Positions 35,052-44,409 of a stretch of DNA of 64,000 bases are shown here, piece by piece; the stretch's first letter is position 1; every line of letters begins with the position of its first letter. The stretch is from Hyphomicrobium sp. (GTDB lineage: Bacteria > Pseudomonadota > Alphaproteobacteria > Rhizobiales > Hyphomicrobiaceae), in the NCBI GenBank assembly GCA_021732485.1, contig JAKFUV010000002.1:62001-126000 (forward strand), in the 5' to 3' direction. A program made the translations under genes and the position numbers. The notes below the pieces were generated by a model. That model was not told the origin of the DNA, made no database searches, and saw only the letters and a list, made by a program, of their open reading frames with translations.

Positions 35052-35522
35052 TTAAATCGTTTTCGCAGCTTCGTGAATCGCTGCACGAATGCGGTGATAT
35101 GTGGCGCAACGGCAGACATTTCCGTCCATCGCCTTATCGATGTCGTCATCGGTCGGCTTCGGGATTTGCGTCAGCAGGCCAACGGCCGACATGATCTGCC
35201 CCGGCTGGCAATAGCCGCACTGCGCGACATCGAGTTTGATCCATGCCGCCTGCACTGCCTTCGCGACCGGCGTTGCGGAAGCCTCACCTGTCACGCCCTC
35301 AATCGTTGTCACATCGCGCCCATCGACATCGCGCGCCTGGATCTGGCACGAACGAACGGCTTCGCCATCGAGATGCACCGTGCACGCGCCACATAAGGCG
35401 GCCCCACACCCGAATTTCGTGCCGGTCAACTTCAGGTCGTCGCGCAGAACCCAAAGCAGCGGGGTTTCCGGGTCAACATCGATTGAGGTCTTCTTTCCGT
35501 TGATCGTGACGGTAAAAGCCAT
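35052..35522 (-). CDS. 2Fe-2S subunit of molybdenum hydroxylase (IorA-like)
   Basis: A 156-residue iron-sulfur subunit with two [2Fe-2S] domains: the plant ferredoxin-type cluster in [17 protein letters not shown] and the C-terminal cluster from [12 protein letters not shown] and [12 protein letters not shown]. It has no signal peptide of its own, so it should be carried across the membrane with the Tat-exported large subunit. It is the first gene of the three-gene operon. Confidence 0.93.
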   Translation of the reverse strand: MAFTVTINGKKTSIDVDPETPLLWVLRDDLKLTGTKFGCGAALCGACTVHLDGEAVRSCQIQARDVDGRDVTTIEGVTGEASATPVAKAVQAAWIKLDVAQCGYCQPGQIMSAVGLLTQIPKPTDDDIDKAMDGNVCRCATYHRIRAAIHEAAKTI

Positions 35523-35822
35523 CGATACATCCTATTTTTGTAGTTTCGTCCGCCGAGAGGATGCTCGACGAACTTGCGGGAGCCGCAGTTGTTCCGTGCT
35601 GGCCGCTAAGCTGCCAATCAAATCGCTGATGATACAATAGTTCGAAACAACGGAACCATACAGCTTAATATTCGCTGATCGCCCTGCACCGCCGAACACA
35701 CTCGATCCTACGTGGCGATCACGACGCGGGTTTGAAAGGGGCAACACAAACTCTGTGCGGCATCGCTGCCTGTTGTTTATGCAGAGGGTTGTGTCGAGGC
35801 TCCGGTGCCTTATGATAGCCGT
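35523..35822. other. Divergent intergenic region before SRP RNA
   Basis: These 300 bp separate the molybdenum hydroxylase operon from the SRP RNA gene and must contain both promoters. The stretch 35620-35670 is moderately AT-rich. A 71-codon open frame on the minus strand (35532-35747) has no ribosome-binding site or recognisable features and is not called. No operator or riboswitch was recognised. Confidence 0.5.
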
Positions 35823-35918
35823 GGGAGGTTGGCGGCGGACGAATTCGTCGCCAACCGGGTCAGGTCCGGAAGGAAGCAGCCCTAACGATTTTGAACTCGG
35901 GTCGTTCGCCAGCCTCCT
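35823..35918 (+). ncRNA. ffs: Signal recognition particle RNA, small bacterial type
   Basis: The conserved domain IV tip is present (GTCAGGTCCGGAAGGAAGCA at about 35859-35878), with the GGAA tetraloop and the asymmetric internal loop that binds Ffh. The ends pair as GGAGG-T-TGGCG with CGCCA-G-CCTCC, and a T-run follows at 35918, so the molecule is about 96 nt. Location directly upstream of dnaX is the usual place in this group. Confidence 0.95.
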
Positions 35919-36080
35919 TTTATCCGCTCATACATATTGGGCATCCGCCCATCTCGCATGGGCGGCTCTGCCGGGGCGCTGATCAATTCGCCAAAGCCTT
36001 TCCGCCCGAACCTCGGGATGGCGTTCGCGATTGGCCGCGCCTGCGGCCTTGGCAGCTCTGGCCCTTAGCTCGGACGGGAT

Positions 36081-37964
36081 ATGGCCAAAAAGAAATCCAC
36101 ATCCGACAGCGAAGGCGGCAGCGACGCCGACGACATCGCCGTGCCTAAGCCGTACATCGTCCTGGCGCGCAAATACCGGCCGCAAACGTTCGACGATCTC
36201 ATTGGCCAGTCTGCCATGGTGACGACGTTGCGCAATGCGTTCGCGTCAGGACGGATCGCGCAAGGTTATATGCTTACCGGCGTTCGCGGTGTCGGCAAAA
36301 CGACGACGGCTCGCATTCTTGCCCGAGCGCTGAATTACGAGGCTCCAGGCGTCGATCGGCCAACGATCGACATGCCGCAGCTTGGCCGGCACTGCAAAGA
36401 CATCATGGAAGGCCGCCATCCGGATGTCTTCGAGATCGATGCGGCGTCGAATACCGGCGTCGACAATATTCGCGAGATCATCGAAAGCGCGCAGTACACG
36501 CCGCTGGTCGCGCGAACCAAAGTGTTCATCATCGACGAAGTCCATATGCTGTCGAAAGGCGCCTTCAACGCCCTGTTGAAAACGCTGGAAGAGCCGCCCG
36601 GCCACGTGCGTTTTATTTTCGCCACCACCGAAATTCGCAAAGTGCCGGTGACGGTGCTGTCGCGCTGTCAGCGGTTCGATTTGCGCCGTGTCAGTCAACC
36701 GGTGCTCGCTGAGCATTTCGCAAAGATCGTCGCGCTTGAAAGCGCTCAAGCCGATGACGATGCGCTGGCTCTGATCGCGCGGGCGGCAGAAGGCTCGGTG
36801 CGCGATGGCTTGTCGATCCTCGATCAGGCGATCGCCATGAGCCACGGTGCAGCTGCGGGTGATTCTGGCAGCGCTGCCGCCGGTCGCGTGACTGCTGCGG
36901 CGGTCCGCGACATGCTCGGCCTTGCCGATCGGGCTCGCATCTACGATCTCACTGAGGCTCTGTTTCGCGGTGACACGGCCGCCGCGTTGGGCGGCTTGGA
37001 AAGCCTGTATCGCGATGGCGCGGAAGCCGGGCAAGTGATGTCCGATCTTGCGGAAGCCGTGCACGTGGTCGCGCGGATGAAAGCCGTCGGCGAAGAGCCG
37101 TCGAGCGAAGGCTTGTCGGCTGAGGAAAAGCGTCGCGGCGGCGCGCTCGCTGCCCGGCTGTCGATGGCCTATCTGTCGCGCGCTTGGCAGATGCTGGCCA
37201 AAGGCATCGAAGAAACGTCGCGGTCTTCCAATCCGTTGGCCGCCGCCGAAATGGCACTGATCCGCCTCGCCTACACCGCCGATTTGCCCACGCCCGATGA
37301 TCTCATTCGCACGCTAGGTGGCGACGCGAGTGCTTCGCGGCGGCCGCCAAATCTTCCGCCTGCCGCCGACGGCGCAGTAACGCGCGGACCTTTGAATACA
37401 GTCTCGCCAGCTCCGCAGGCCGCGGCCACCAACGTCGAAAACTCCGGCCTGACAAATGACGATGTCGTCGAGGCCGACGTCGACGATCCAGACCTCGACG
37501 GCCTCAATACTGACGACCTCGACGGTGAGCCCGTGTCAGCGCATTTGCCCTCCGCTGCGCCGGATCTCAAATCATTTGCCGATGTCGTTGCGCTCGTCGG
37601 CACGAAGCGTGATGCGAAACTTAAATTGCATTTGGAAGATCACGTAAGCCTCGTGAAATTCGATTCCGCTGCCGGGTCGATCGATTTGTTCTTGCTTCCC
37701 GGCGCACCACCCGAGATCGCGAACGATCTGCGCGAAAAGCTGAACGCCTGGACCGGGCGGCGCTGGGTTGTGGTGCTGTCCAAGGCTGCCGGCGCCCCTG
37801 CCATTGGCGCCGTCCGGCGCGCTGAAGACGCCGCTGACTTAGAAAGCCTGAAGCAGCATCCAGCCGTTCGCGCCGTGCTTGAAGCCTTTCCGGATGCGAA
37901 GATTGCCGAGGTCCGCAAAATCGCGACTGCTGCCAAGGACGAAGATAAAACCCGCACCGGCTGA
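36081..37964 (+). CDS. dnaX: DNA polymerase III subunit gamma/tau
   Basis: A 627-residue clamp-loader ATPase. The AAA+ core begins PYIVLARKYRPQTFDDLIGQ, with Walker A GVRGVGKTTTARI, Walker B VFIIDEVHMLSKGAFNALLK and the TTEIRKVPVTVLSRCQRFDL sensor. The zinc-module cysteines are largely missing: only one Cys (GRHCKDIMEG) remains where E. coli has four. The linker after residue 400 is Asp-rich, and a C-terminal tau domain follows. No programmed-frameshift slippery run was noticed. It heads the block dnaX-ybaB-recR. Confidence 0.95.
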   Translation: MAKKKSTSDSEGGSDADDIAVPKPYIVLARKYRPQTFDDLIGQSAMVTTLRNAFASGRIAQGYMLTGVRGVGKTTTARILARALNYEAPGVDRPTIDMPQLGRHCKDIMEGRHPDVFEIDAASNTGVDNIREIIESAQYTPLVARTKVFIIDEVHMLSKGAFNALLKTLEEPPGHVRFIFATTEIRKVPVTVLSRCQRFDLRRVSQPVLAEHFAKIVALESAQADDDALALIARAAEGSVRDGLSILDQAIAMSHGAAAGDSGSAAAGRVTAAAVRDMLGLADRARIYDLTEALFRGDTAAALGGLESLYRDGAEAGQVMSDLAEAVHVVARMKAVGEEPSSEGLSAEEKRRGGALAARLSMAYLSRAWQMLAKGIEETSRSSNPLAAAEMALIRLAYTADLPTPDDLIRTLGGDASASRRPPNLPPAADGAVTRGPLNTVSPAPQAAATNVENSGLTNDDVVEADVDDPDLDGLNTDDLDGEPVSAHLPSAAPDLKSFADVVALVGTKRDAKLKLHLEDHVSLVKFDSAAGSIDLFLLPGAPPEIANDLREKLNAWTGRRWVVVLSKAAGAPAIGAVRRAEDAADLESLKQHPAVRAVLEAFPDAKIAEVRKIATAAKDEDKTRTG

Positions 37965-38023
37965 TCGCGATGGCTGTTTCACGGTCGGCCGCGCGGTGAC
38001 GTTTCAAACATGAGAGACACGGT

Positions 38024-38344
38024 ATGAAAGACTTGATGGGAATGATGAAGCAGGTGAGCCAGATGCAAGCTCGCCTGAAAGACGTTCAAGAGGAATTGGC
38101 TCGCGCCGAGATCGACGGCCAGTCCGGCGGCGGCCTGGTGAAAGTAACCGTTGACGGCAAGGGCGAGGTCAAAGCCATCCGCATCGATCCGAGCCTGATG
38201 AAGCCCGACGAACCCGAGATTCTCGAAGACCTCATCGTCGCTGCCGCGTCGGACGCCCGCAGCAAAGCCGATAGCGCCATGCAGGCCAAGATGTCGGAAG
38301 TCACGGGCGGTCTGCCGCTGCCACCAGGAATGAAATTGTTCTAG
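38024..38344 (+). CDS. YbaB/EbfC family nucleoid-associated protein
   Basis: A 106-residue DNA-binding protein of the YbaB family: Met-rich helical N-terminus ([20 protein letters not shown]), then [20 protein letters not shown] and the conserved [13 protein letters not shown], ending [10 protein letters not shown]. It lies 59 bp after dnaX and 73 bp before recR, the standard order, and probably acts with DNA replication or repair. Confidence 0.95.
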   Translation: MKDLMGMMKQVSQMQARLKDVQEELARAEIDGQSGGGLVKVTVDGKGEVKAIRIDPSLMKPDEPEILEDLIVAAASDARSKADSAMQAKMSEVTGGLPLPPGMKLF

Positions 38345-38417
38345 AGCTGCGGGCGACTATCGAACGCCGCTGCAATGGTCATCAGATCGGCCCGAGAAAG
38401 GTCGCCGTAAACATCCT

Positions 38418-39023
38418 ATGTCGAAAAAAATCGCCGGCCCGGAGATCGAGCGTCTCGTGCAGTTGATGGCGCGACTGCCGGGGCTCGGGCCGCGCTCGGC
38501 GCGCAAGGCGGTGCTGTCAATGTTGAAGCGGCGCAACGACCTGTTGGTGCCGCTCGCCGACGCCTTGCAGCAGGCCGTCGACAAGATCAGCCAATGCCCG
38601 GCGTGCGGCAACCTCGACACCGTTTCACCATGCAGCATTTGTCAGGATCCGCGTCGCGACGAGAGCCTGATCGTCGTCGTCGAGGACGTCGGTGATTTAT
38701 GGGCGATCGAACGGGCCGGCATTGTCTCCGCTAAATATCACGTCCTTGGCGGGCACCTTTCGCCGCTGGACGGCGTTGGGCCTGAGCAACTCAACATCGC
38801 AGCTCTGGTGGAGCGTGCGGGCGGCGGCAAAGTTCGCGAAATTCTTTTGGCGTTGAATTCCACAGTCGAGGGCCAATCAACGGCACACTACGTTTCTGAT
38901 TTGCTCGCCCAATCCGGCGTAACTGTTTCACGCTTGGCGCAAGGCGTTCCTGTCGGCGGCGAACTCGATTATCTCGACGACGGCACGCTCGCCGCCGCAT
39001 TCAAGGCGCGACGGCAACTCTAA
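38418..39023 (+). CDS. recR: Recombination mediator RecR
   Basis: A 201-residue DNA repair protein acting with RecF/RecO to load RecA. It shows the helix-hairpin-helix region ([20 protein letters not shown]), the four-cysteine zinc finger ([16 protein letters not shown]), the Toprim domain ([38 protein letters not shown]) and the C-terminal [20 protein letters not shown]. It is complete and of normal length. A repeat pair starts 1 bp after the stop. Confidence 0.96.
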   Translation: MSKKIAGPEIERLVQLMARLPGLGPRSARKAVLSMLKRRNDLLVPLADALQQAVDKISQCPACGNLDTVSPCSICQDPRRDESLIVVVEDVGDLWAIERAGIVSAKYHVLGGHLSPLDGVGPEQLNIAALVERAGGGKVREILLALNSTVEGQSTAHYVSDLLAQSGVTVSRLAQGVPVGGELDYLDDGTLAAAFKARRQL

Positions 39024-39024
39024 A

Positions 39025-39130
39025 GTGCTTCCGGAAAAGTGGGCACCGGTTTTCCGAAAAGAAGCACGCTGAAACATAGAGCACGAGTGCTTCCGGAAAA
39101 GTGGGCACCGGTTTTCCGAAAAGAAGTACG
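39025..39130. repeat. Tandem pair of a 44-bp palindromic intergenic repeat
   Basis: Two copies, 39025-39068 and 39087-39130, agree at 43 of 44 positions; the difference is GAAGCACG against GAAGTACG. Each begins GTGCTTCCGGAAAAGTGGGC and contains the inverted pair CGGAAAA/TTTTCCG around CACCGG, so it can fold. Similar CTTCCGGAAAAGTGGG elements are common in intergenic DNA of Hyphomicrobiales. They may form a transcription end for recR or be REP-like mobile palindromes. Confidence 0.85.
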
Positions 39131-39143
39131 ACAAAACAGAAAG

Positions 39144-39186
39144 CTAGGGTCGGTCCATAATTCCGCTAAAAGCGGACAGACCCTAG
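39144..39186. repeat. Compound inverted repeat next to the REP-like pair
   Basis: CTAGGGTC at 39144-39151 pairs with GACCCTAG at 39179-39186, and inside it TCCGCT (39162-39167) pairs with AGCGGA (39171-39176). The two-level hairpin directly follows the 44-bp repeat pair and ends 43 bp before the MATE gene. It could be part of the same composite repeat, or a terminator without a T-run. Confidence 0.65.
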
Positions 39187-39228
39187 CGCCACCCGGTCGC
39201 ATGACCAAGGGCAAGGACAACAACTGCC

Positions 39229-40620
39229 ATGACCATTGCCGTGCGTTCGCGCCGCGACGCCGCACCGCCGAAGTTCGTGACCGGTTCGATCCTGCGCCAT
39301 ATCCTGGTGATGACCGGGGCCGGAGCGATCGGTCTGATGGCAATTTTCGCCGGCGATCTGGCCAACATCTATTTCCTTGCGTCGACCGGCGACCAGGCTG
39401 TTGTCGCGGCCGTTGGCTACGCCAGTTCGATCCTGTTTTTTTCAACTTCGATCGGCATCGGATTGTCGATTGCGGCAACTGCTCTCGTTGCACCCGCTCT
39501 CGGGGCCGGATTGCGTGTCAGGGCGCGGCGGTTATCGGTTCACGCTCATGTCCTGACATTCGTGGTATCAGCGGCATTGAGCGTCATTCTGTGGCTGCTG
39601 ATCGAACCGATGCTGCGCTATCTCGGTGCCGAGGGACGCACGCTCGCGCTTGCGACAACATATCTGGCGTGGCTGCTGCCGACGTTGCCGATGCTCGCAC
39701 TTGGCATGACGTCGGCTGCGGTATTGCGGTCGGTCGGCGACGCACGCCGGGCGATGCACGTCACGCTGATTGGCGCGCTTGTCAACACGGCCCTTGATCT
39801 ATTCCTGATCGTCTACCTCGGCTGGGGCATCGAAGGCGCAGCGATCGCCTCGGCCATCTCTCGCGTTGCCGTGATGGGCATCGGCCTGTACGGCGTTATC
39901 GCAGTTCACCGGTTGATGGGCCGGCCGAAGTGGGCAACGATCTCGAACGACGCCGTCGCGTTTTCCGCCATCGCAATTCCCGCTGTTTTGACCAATATCG
40001 CGACCCCGGCCGGCAACGCCTACGTCACGGCGGCAATGGCTCAGTTCGGTGATAGCGCGGTCGCGGGATGGGCCATCATCGGCCGCATCATTCCGGTGGC
40101 GTTTGGCGCAATTTATGCGCTGTCCGGATCGGTCGGTCCGATTCTCGGGCAAAACTACGGTGCCGGATTGCCGGATCGCATGCGCAGCGTTTTGTCGATG
40201 TCGTTGTGGACGGCCACGGCGTTTACGGCTGTCGCCTGGGTCATCATGGCGATCAGCGCCGGCAGCCTTGCCGAACAATTCAACGCCGATGGCGACGCCC
40301 GCCACCTCATCGTATTTTTTTGCCGCTGGCTGGCGCCGCTGTTTGTCTTTCTCGCGGCGCTGTTCATTTCAAACGCGGTGTTCAACACGCTTGGATTCGC
40401 CCACTACTCTACAGCGTTGAACTGGGCGCGCGCGACCGTCGGCACAGTGCCGTTCGTTGTCGCCGGCGCCTCGATGGCCGGCGCTGAAGGCGTTTTGGCC
40501 GGCAATATGATCGGCGGCATCGGCTTTGGGCTGATCGCCGTTTATCTGGCTTTCCGGTTGATTGACAAGCTCACGCGATCTCACGCCGCCACGTCGGCTG
40601 CCACGTCCTATGAGTCTTGA
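39229..40620 (+). CDS. MATE family multidrug/metabolite efflux transporter
   Basis: A 463-residue protein with about twelve hydrophobic segments in two similar halves, beginning ILRHILVMTGAGAIGLMAIF. The MATE pattern is seen in half 1 (ALGMTSAAVLRSVGDARRAM) and half 2 (SGSVGPILGQNYGAGLPDRM). It exports cationic compounds by Na+ or H+ antiport. AAGGAC lies about 12 bp upstream of the start. It stands alone between the repeat cluster and the polysaccharide genes. Confidence 0.9.
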   Translation: MTIAVRSRRDAAPPKFVTGSILRHILVMTGAGAIGLMAIFAGDLANIYFLASTGDQAVVAAVGYASSILFFSTSIGIGLSIAATALVAPALGAGLRVRARRLSVHAHVLTFVVSAALSVILWLLIEPMLRYLGAEGRTLALATTYLAWLLPTLPMLALGMTSAAVLRSVGDARRAMHVTLIGALVNTALDLFLIVYLGWGIEGAAIASAISRVAVMGIGLYGVIAVHRLMGRPKWATISNDAVAFSAIAIPAVLTNIATPAGNAYVTAAMAQFGDSAVAGWAIIGRIIPVAFGAIYALSGSVGPILGQNYGAGLPDRMRSVLSMSLWTATAFTAVAWVIMAISAGSLAEQFNADGDARHLIVFFCRWLAPLFVFLAALFISNAVFNTLGFAHYSTALNWARATVGTVPFVVAGASMAGAEGVLAGNMIGGIGFGLIAVYLAFRLIDKLTRSHAATSAATSYES

Positions 40621-40756
40621 TCCAGCCACGGTCTCGCGAGCAAATGACAAAGTTCAGAGAATTATGCTCGAAGCGAACGGCTACACTCGGTTAAGTGAGT
40701 CGAGGTCTGCGTCGTGCCAGTGGCGCAACGAGACCGCTTGAGGGAGGGCTGGCTGC

Positions 40757-42757
40757 GTGGCGGACGTAACGTCAAAGCCGTTTATCATTCGATCCACGTT
40801 CGGCATCCGCAGCGCTCTGCTCGACCTGCCGCGCTATTCCAAACGCACGCTGCTGGTCGGTCTCGACCTGATAATGCTGTCGGTCGTGCTGTGGGCGATG
40901 ATGTCGCTGCGCTATGGCGAGCCTTACTTGCCGCGCGATTGGACCGTTGCAATCGTGCTCGCACTCGCACCCCTGCTGACGGTCGTCGCCTTCGGCTATG
41001 CGGGCCTGTATCGCCGCGTCACGCGCTATCTCGGCTCCGGCGCCAACATGCGCATTTTCGCCTGTGTGATGTTCGCGGTGCTGGTCTGGTCGCTGGCCCT
41101 GTTCATGACCGGACTGGTTGGGATTCCGCGGACGGTCGTCATCGCCTATGGAACCGTCGCTTCGATGGTCGTCATTCTGTCGCGGCATATGATCGGCTGG
41201 CTGCTGACATCGGTCGGCATTGTGCTTCCCAAGTTCGATCCACGCAGAGAACGTGTCGTCGCCATTATCTACGGCGCCGCCGACACGGGTGTCGATGCCG
41301 CCGAAGCCTTGCTCCACCTGCTCGATTTTGATGTCGTCGGATTTTGCGACAACGCACCATCGCTGTGGGGCCAATACATCGCCGATCTCCGCGTTTATCG
41401 CCCCGATCAACTCGGCAGCGTCATCAATCGCCTCGGGGTCAAGGCCGTCTTGCTGGCCATTTCTCCGAGCGATCGCACGCAACGCCGGATGATCGTGAAA
41501 GAGCTGGAGCGCTACCCGGTGAAGGTGCGGCTGTTGCCGTCAGTCGCTGATCTCGCATCGGGGCGCGTCGGTGTCACCGATTTGCGACCGCTCGATGTCC
41601 AGGATCTGCTCGGCCGCGATCCGATCCCGCCGCTCAGCGATTTGCTCCGTCGCAACACCGCTTCGAAATCGGTGTTGGTCACCGGCGCGGGTGGATCGGT
41701 CGGATCAGAATTAGCACGCCAGGTTTTGCAACAGTCGCCGAAACGCCTGGTTCTCCTCGACGTCTCGGAACCGGCGCTCTACGAAATCGAATTGGCCATC
41801 CGCGACATGCTCGCCCGTCTGGATGCCGAGCAAACCTTGCCGGTCGTCACTGCGGTGCTCGGGTCGGTGCTCGACGCAACGTTGATCAACGATACGTTGA
41901 CCCGCTATGAGATCGACACGATCTATCATGCGGCGGCCTACAAACACGTGCCGATTGTTGAACGCAATCCGGCCGTCGGCATCGCCAACAATGTCTTTGG
42001 CACCGAAACGGTCGCCAAGGCGGCGTTGGATGCCGGTGTCGAGCGGGTCGTATTCATTTCGACCGACAAGGCGGTGCGGCCAACCAACATCATGGGAGCC
42101 AGCAAACGCCTCGCTGAATTGATCTTGCAAGCGCGAGCCGGAAGCCCATCGGCGACCGTGTTCACGATGGTTCGCTTCGGCAATGTGCTCGACAGTTCAG
42201 GATCGGTCGTCGGCCAGTTCAGACGGCAGATCAAAAACGGTGGGCCTTTGACCGTCACGCATCCGGAAGTGATCCGCTATTTCATGTCGATCCCCGAAGC
42301 CGCCGAACTGGTGATCCAGGCGGGCGCCATGGCACGGGGCGGCGAAGTCTTCGTGCTCGACATGGGCGAGCCGGTCAAAATCGACGACCTCGCCCGCCTG
42401 ATGGTGCGCTTGAGTGGTCTTGAAGTGAAGGACGCCAGCCAGCCCGATGGCAACATCGAGATCGTCTACACGGGCCTCAGACCCGGCGAAAAACTTTTCG
42501 AAGAACTCCTGATCGGCGCCAACACCACGACGACCGAGCATCCGCGCATTCTCCGCTCCGATGAACCCACGATGACTTTGGCCGAAGTCGAGAGCGAGTT
42601 GGCAAAACTGCGCGGCGCCATCGCGCAGCGTGATACCGCCACCATTCAGGCTGTGCTGATGCGCACTGTCGAAGGCTATAAGCCTGGCGCCGACGTGCGT
42701 GTGGCGGACGGCAATCCGACTGCGGTTTGGGCGTCCCCGCAACGCACGCTGCATTGA
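40757..42757 (+). CDS. Membrane-bound UDP-sugar 4,6-dehydratase, PglF/WbpM/CapD type
   Basis: A 666-residue enzyme with an N-terminal membrane part of four helices (residues 30-150), a CoA-binding-like domain (VVAIIYGAADTGVDAAEALL) and a C-terminal extended-SDR dehydratase (KSVLVTGAGGSVGSELARQV, IYHAAAYKHVPIVERNP, VFISTDKAVRPTNIMGASKR). The STDK...GASKR segment replaces the usual YxxxK motif, as in PglF and WbpM. These enzymes make 4-keto-6-deoxy UDP-HexNAc for surface glycans. GTG start with AGGGAGGG upstream. The epimerase begins 1 bp after its stop. Confidence 0.92.
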   Translation: MADVTSKPFIIRSTFGIRSALLDLPRYSKRTLLVGLDLIMLSVVLWAMMSLRYGEPYLPRDWTVAIVLALAPLLTVVAFGYAGLYRRVTRYLGSGANMRIFACVMFAVLVWSLALFMTGLVGIPRTVVIAYGTVASMVVILSRHMIGWLLTSVGIVLPKFDPRRERVVAIIYGAADTGVDAAEALLHLLDFDVVGFCDNAPSLWGQYIADLRVYRPDQLGSVINRLGVKAVLLAISPSDRTQRRMIVKELERYPVKVRLLPSVADLASGRVGVTDLRPLDVQDLLGRDPIPPLSDLLRRNTASKSVLVTGAGGSVGSELARQVLQQSPKRLVLLDVSEPALYEIELAIRDMLARLDAEQTLPVVTAVLGSVLDATLINDTLTRYEIDTIYHAAAYKHVPIVERNPAVGIANNVFGTETVAKAALDAGVERVVFISTDKAVRPTNIMGASKRLAELILQARAGSPSATVFTMVRFGNVLDSSGSVVGQFRRQIKNGGPLTVTHPEVIRYFMSIPEAAELVIQAGAMARGGEVFVLDMGEPVKIDDLARLMVRLSGLEVKDASQPDGNIEIVYTGLRPGEKLFEELLIGANTTTTEHPRILRSDEPTMTLAEVESELAKLRGAIAQRDTATIQAVLMRTVEGYKPGADVRVADGNPTAVWASPQRTLH

Positions 42758-42758
42758 C

Positions 42759-43730
42759 GTGCCGGCGCTAGCGCCTCGAGCGGTCCTGATCACCGGCGCC
42801 AGCGGGTTCATCGGCCGACATCTCGTTGCCGACCTTGCGGGCCGAAACGTCCGCGTTGTTGCAGCCTCGCGCCAACCTCTGAGCGATATCCCGGCTGGTG
42901 TCGAATGGTGCGAACTTCCTGATATGGCCAACGCGGGCGCCATCAACGCCGACAGGTTTCGCGGGCTGGTTTCTGGCTGCGACGCCGTCATTCACCTCGC
43001 CGGTCTCGCGCACGCCGGCCACGTCCGGCCCGATGAGGATTATCGTGCGATCAACGTCGACGCGGCGCGGACGCTCGCGGTCGCGGCGCGCGACGCGGGA
43101 GTACGCCGCTTTATTCTGATGTCGTCGGTCAGGGCGCAAGCGGGTCCATCGGCCGTCGGCGTCATCGATGAAACATGCAGGGCTGAGCCAACCGACGCTT
43201 ACGGACGCTCGAAGCTCGCGGCCGAGCAGGTGGTTGCCGCAACGCTCGATGGCACGGCTACCGACTGGGTCGCGCTGCGCCCGGTGCTCGTCTATGGCCC
43301 GGGCGTTGGCGGCAACATGGCGAGCCTGATACGGCTGGCGCGCTTGCCACTGCCGCTGCCGGTTGCGCGCGTCGTCGGTCGCCGCTCGATTCTCAGCATC
43401 GACAATCTCACTGACGCCGTGGCGCACGCGTTGCAGCCGGCGACGCCAGCCGGTCGCTGCTATTTGGTGGCTGATCGTGCGGCGCTCACCATCGGCGACA
43501 TGATCGCCGCCATTCGATCCGGGCTTGGCCGCAAACCAGGGCTGGTCGCTCTGCCCCCGAGCGTGCTTAGCGCTTTGCTGATGGGGCTCGGTCACGGCGC
43601 CGACATCGCCCGATTGCTTGGATCATTGGAGGTCGACACCGCCCGCCTTCGAGCGACAGGCTGGATGCCGTCGCAGACGAGTTTGGACGGGCTGGCTCAG
43701 CTGATGCGGCATCCTGCGAAGAAGCGCTAG
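42759..43730 (+). CDS. NAD-dependent nucleotide-sugar epimerase/dehydratase
   Basis: A 323-residue extended SDR. The NAD site is VLITGASGFIGRHLVADLAG, followed by VIHLAGLAHAGHV, the active-site SSVRAQAGPS and YGRSKLAAEQV (Tyr-Lys pair), and LRPVLVYGPGVGGNMASLIR. It resembles 4-epimerases/4-reductases that work on keto-sugar products of PglF/WbpM-type enzymes, and the 1-bp gap to that gene supports a shared pathway to a deoxy-amino sugar of the cell surface. GTG 42759 is inferred from this spacing; an upstream ATG would overlap deeply. Confidence 0.88.
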   Translation: MPALAPRAVLITGASGFIGRHLVADLAGRNVRVVAASRQPLSDIPAGVEWCELPDMANAGAINADRFRGLVSGCDAVIHLAGLAHAGHVRPDEDYRAINVDAARTLAVAARDAGVRRFILMSSVRAQAGPSAVGVIDETCRAEPTDAYGRSKLAAEQVVAATLDGTATDWVALRPVLVYGPGVGGNMASLIRLARLPLPLPVARVVGRRSILSIDNLTDAVAHALQPATPAGRCYLVADRAALTIGDMIAAIRSGLGRKPGLVALPPSVLSALLMGLGHGADIARLLGSLEVDTARLRATGWMPSQTSLDGLAQLMRHPAKKR

Positions 43731-43794
43731 AATTCCTTCACCACCCGCCGAGGCCGGCATTGACCAGCGCCCCGGGCTTTCATATGTCACCGGG

Positions 43795-44310
43795 ATGACT
43801 GTCCTACCGATCATCACCATCCCTGATCCCGTTTTGCGCCAGATCTCCGATCCGGTCGAGCGTATCGACGCCGCCATTGTGCGGCTGATGGATGACATGC
43901 TCGACACCATGTACGATGCACCAGGCATTGGCCTTGCGGCGATCCAGGTCGGCGTGCCCAAGCGCATCGTCGTCCTCGACATCGCCGATGACGGCGAACC
44001 CAAAAAGCCATTGGCGATGGCCAACCCGGAAATCGTAGCGCTCGGATCGGTGACGCGGCTCTATGAAGAGGGCTGCCTGTCAATTCCCGACGTGCGTGTC
44101 GAGATCGAGCGACCCGATACCGTCACGGTGCGCTACATCGATCGCAAGGGCGCCACGCAAGAGCTGCACGCCGATGGCCTGCTGGCAACCGCCATTCAGC
44201 ACGAACTCGATCATCTCGACGGGCATTTGATCATTGATTTCCTGTCGCGCTTGAAGCGTGACATGGTCGTCCGCCGTTTCAAAAAAATGTCTCGCGACGA
44301 GCGAGCTTGA
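43795..44310 (+). CDS. def: Peptide deformylase
   Basis: A 171-residue metalloenzyme that removes the N-formyl group from new proteins. All three motifs are present: GIGLAAIQVG, EGCLSIP (metal Cys) and HELDHLDG (two metal His and catalytic Glu). It is first in the def-fmt-truA order and 99 bp upstream of fmt. Confidence 0.97.
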   Translation: MTVLPIITIPDPVLRQISDPVERIDAAIVRLMDDMLDTMYDAPGIGLAAIQVGVPKRIVVLDIADDGEPKKPLAMANPEIVALGSVTRLYEEGCLSIPDVRVEIERPDTVTVRYIDRKGATQELHADGLLATAIQHELDHLDGHLIIDFLSRLKRDMVVRRFKKMSRDERA

Positions 44311-44409
44311 AACAGCGGCCGCCGTTGACATGGCTGCCGTCTAGGTCACAGCAGCGGACGCTCACTGAACGGACGTTTGGGCGCAACCAGAACGGAGAAT
44401 CAGAAAGTC

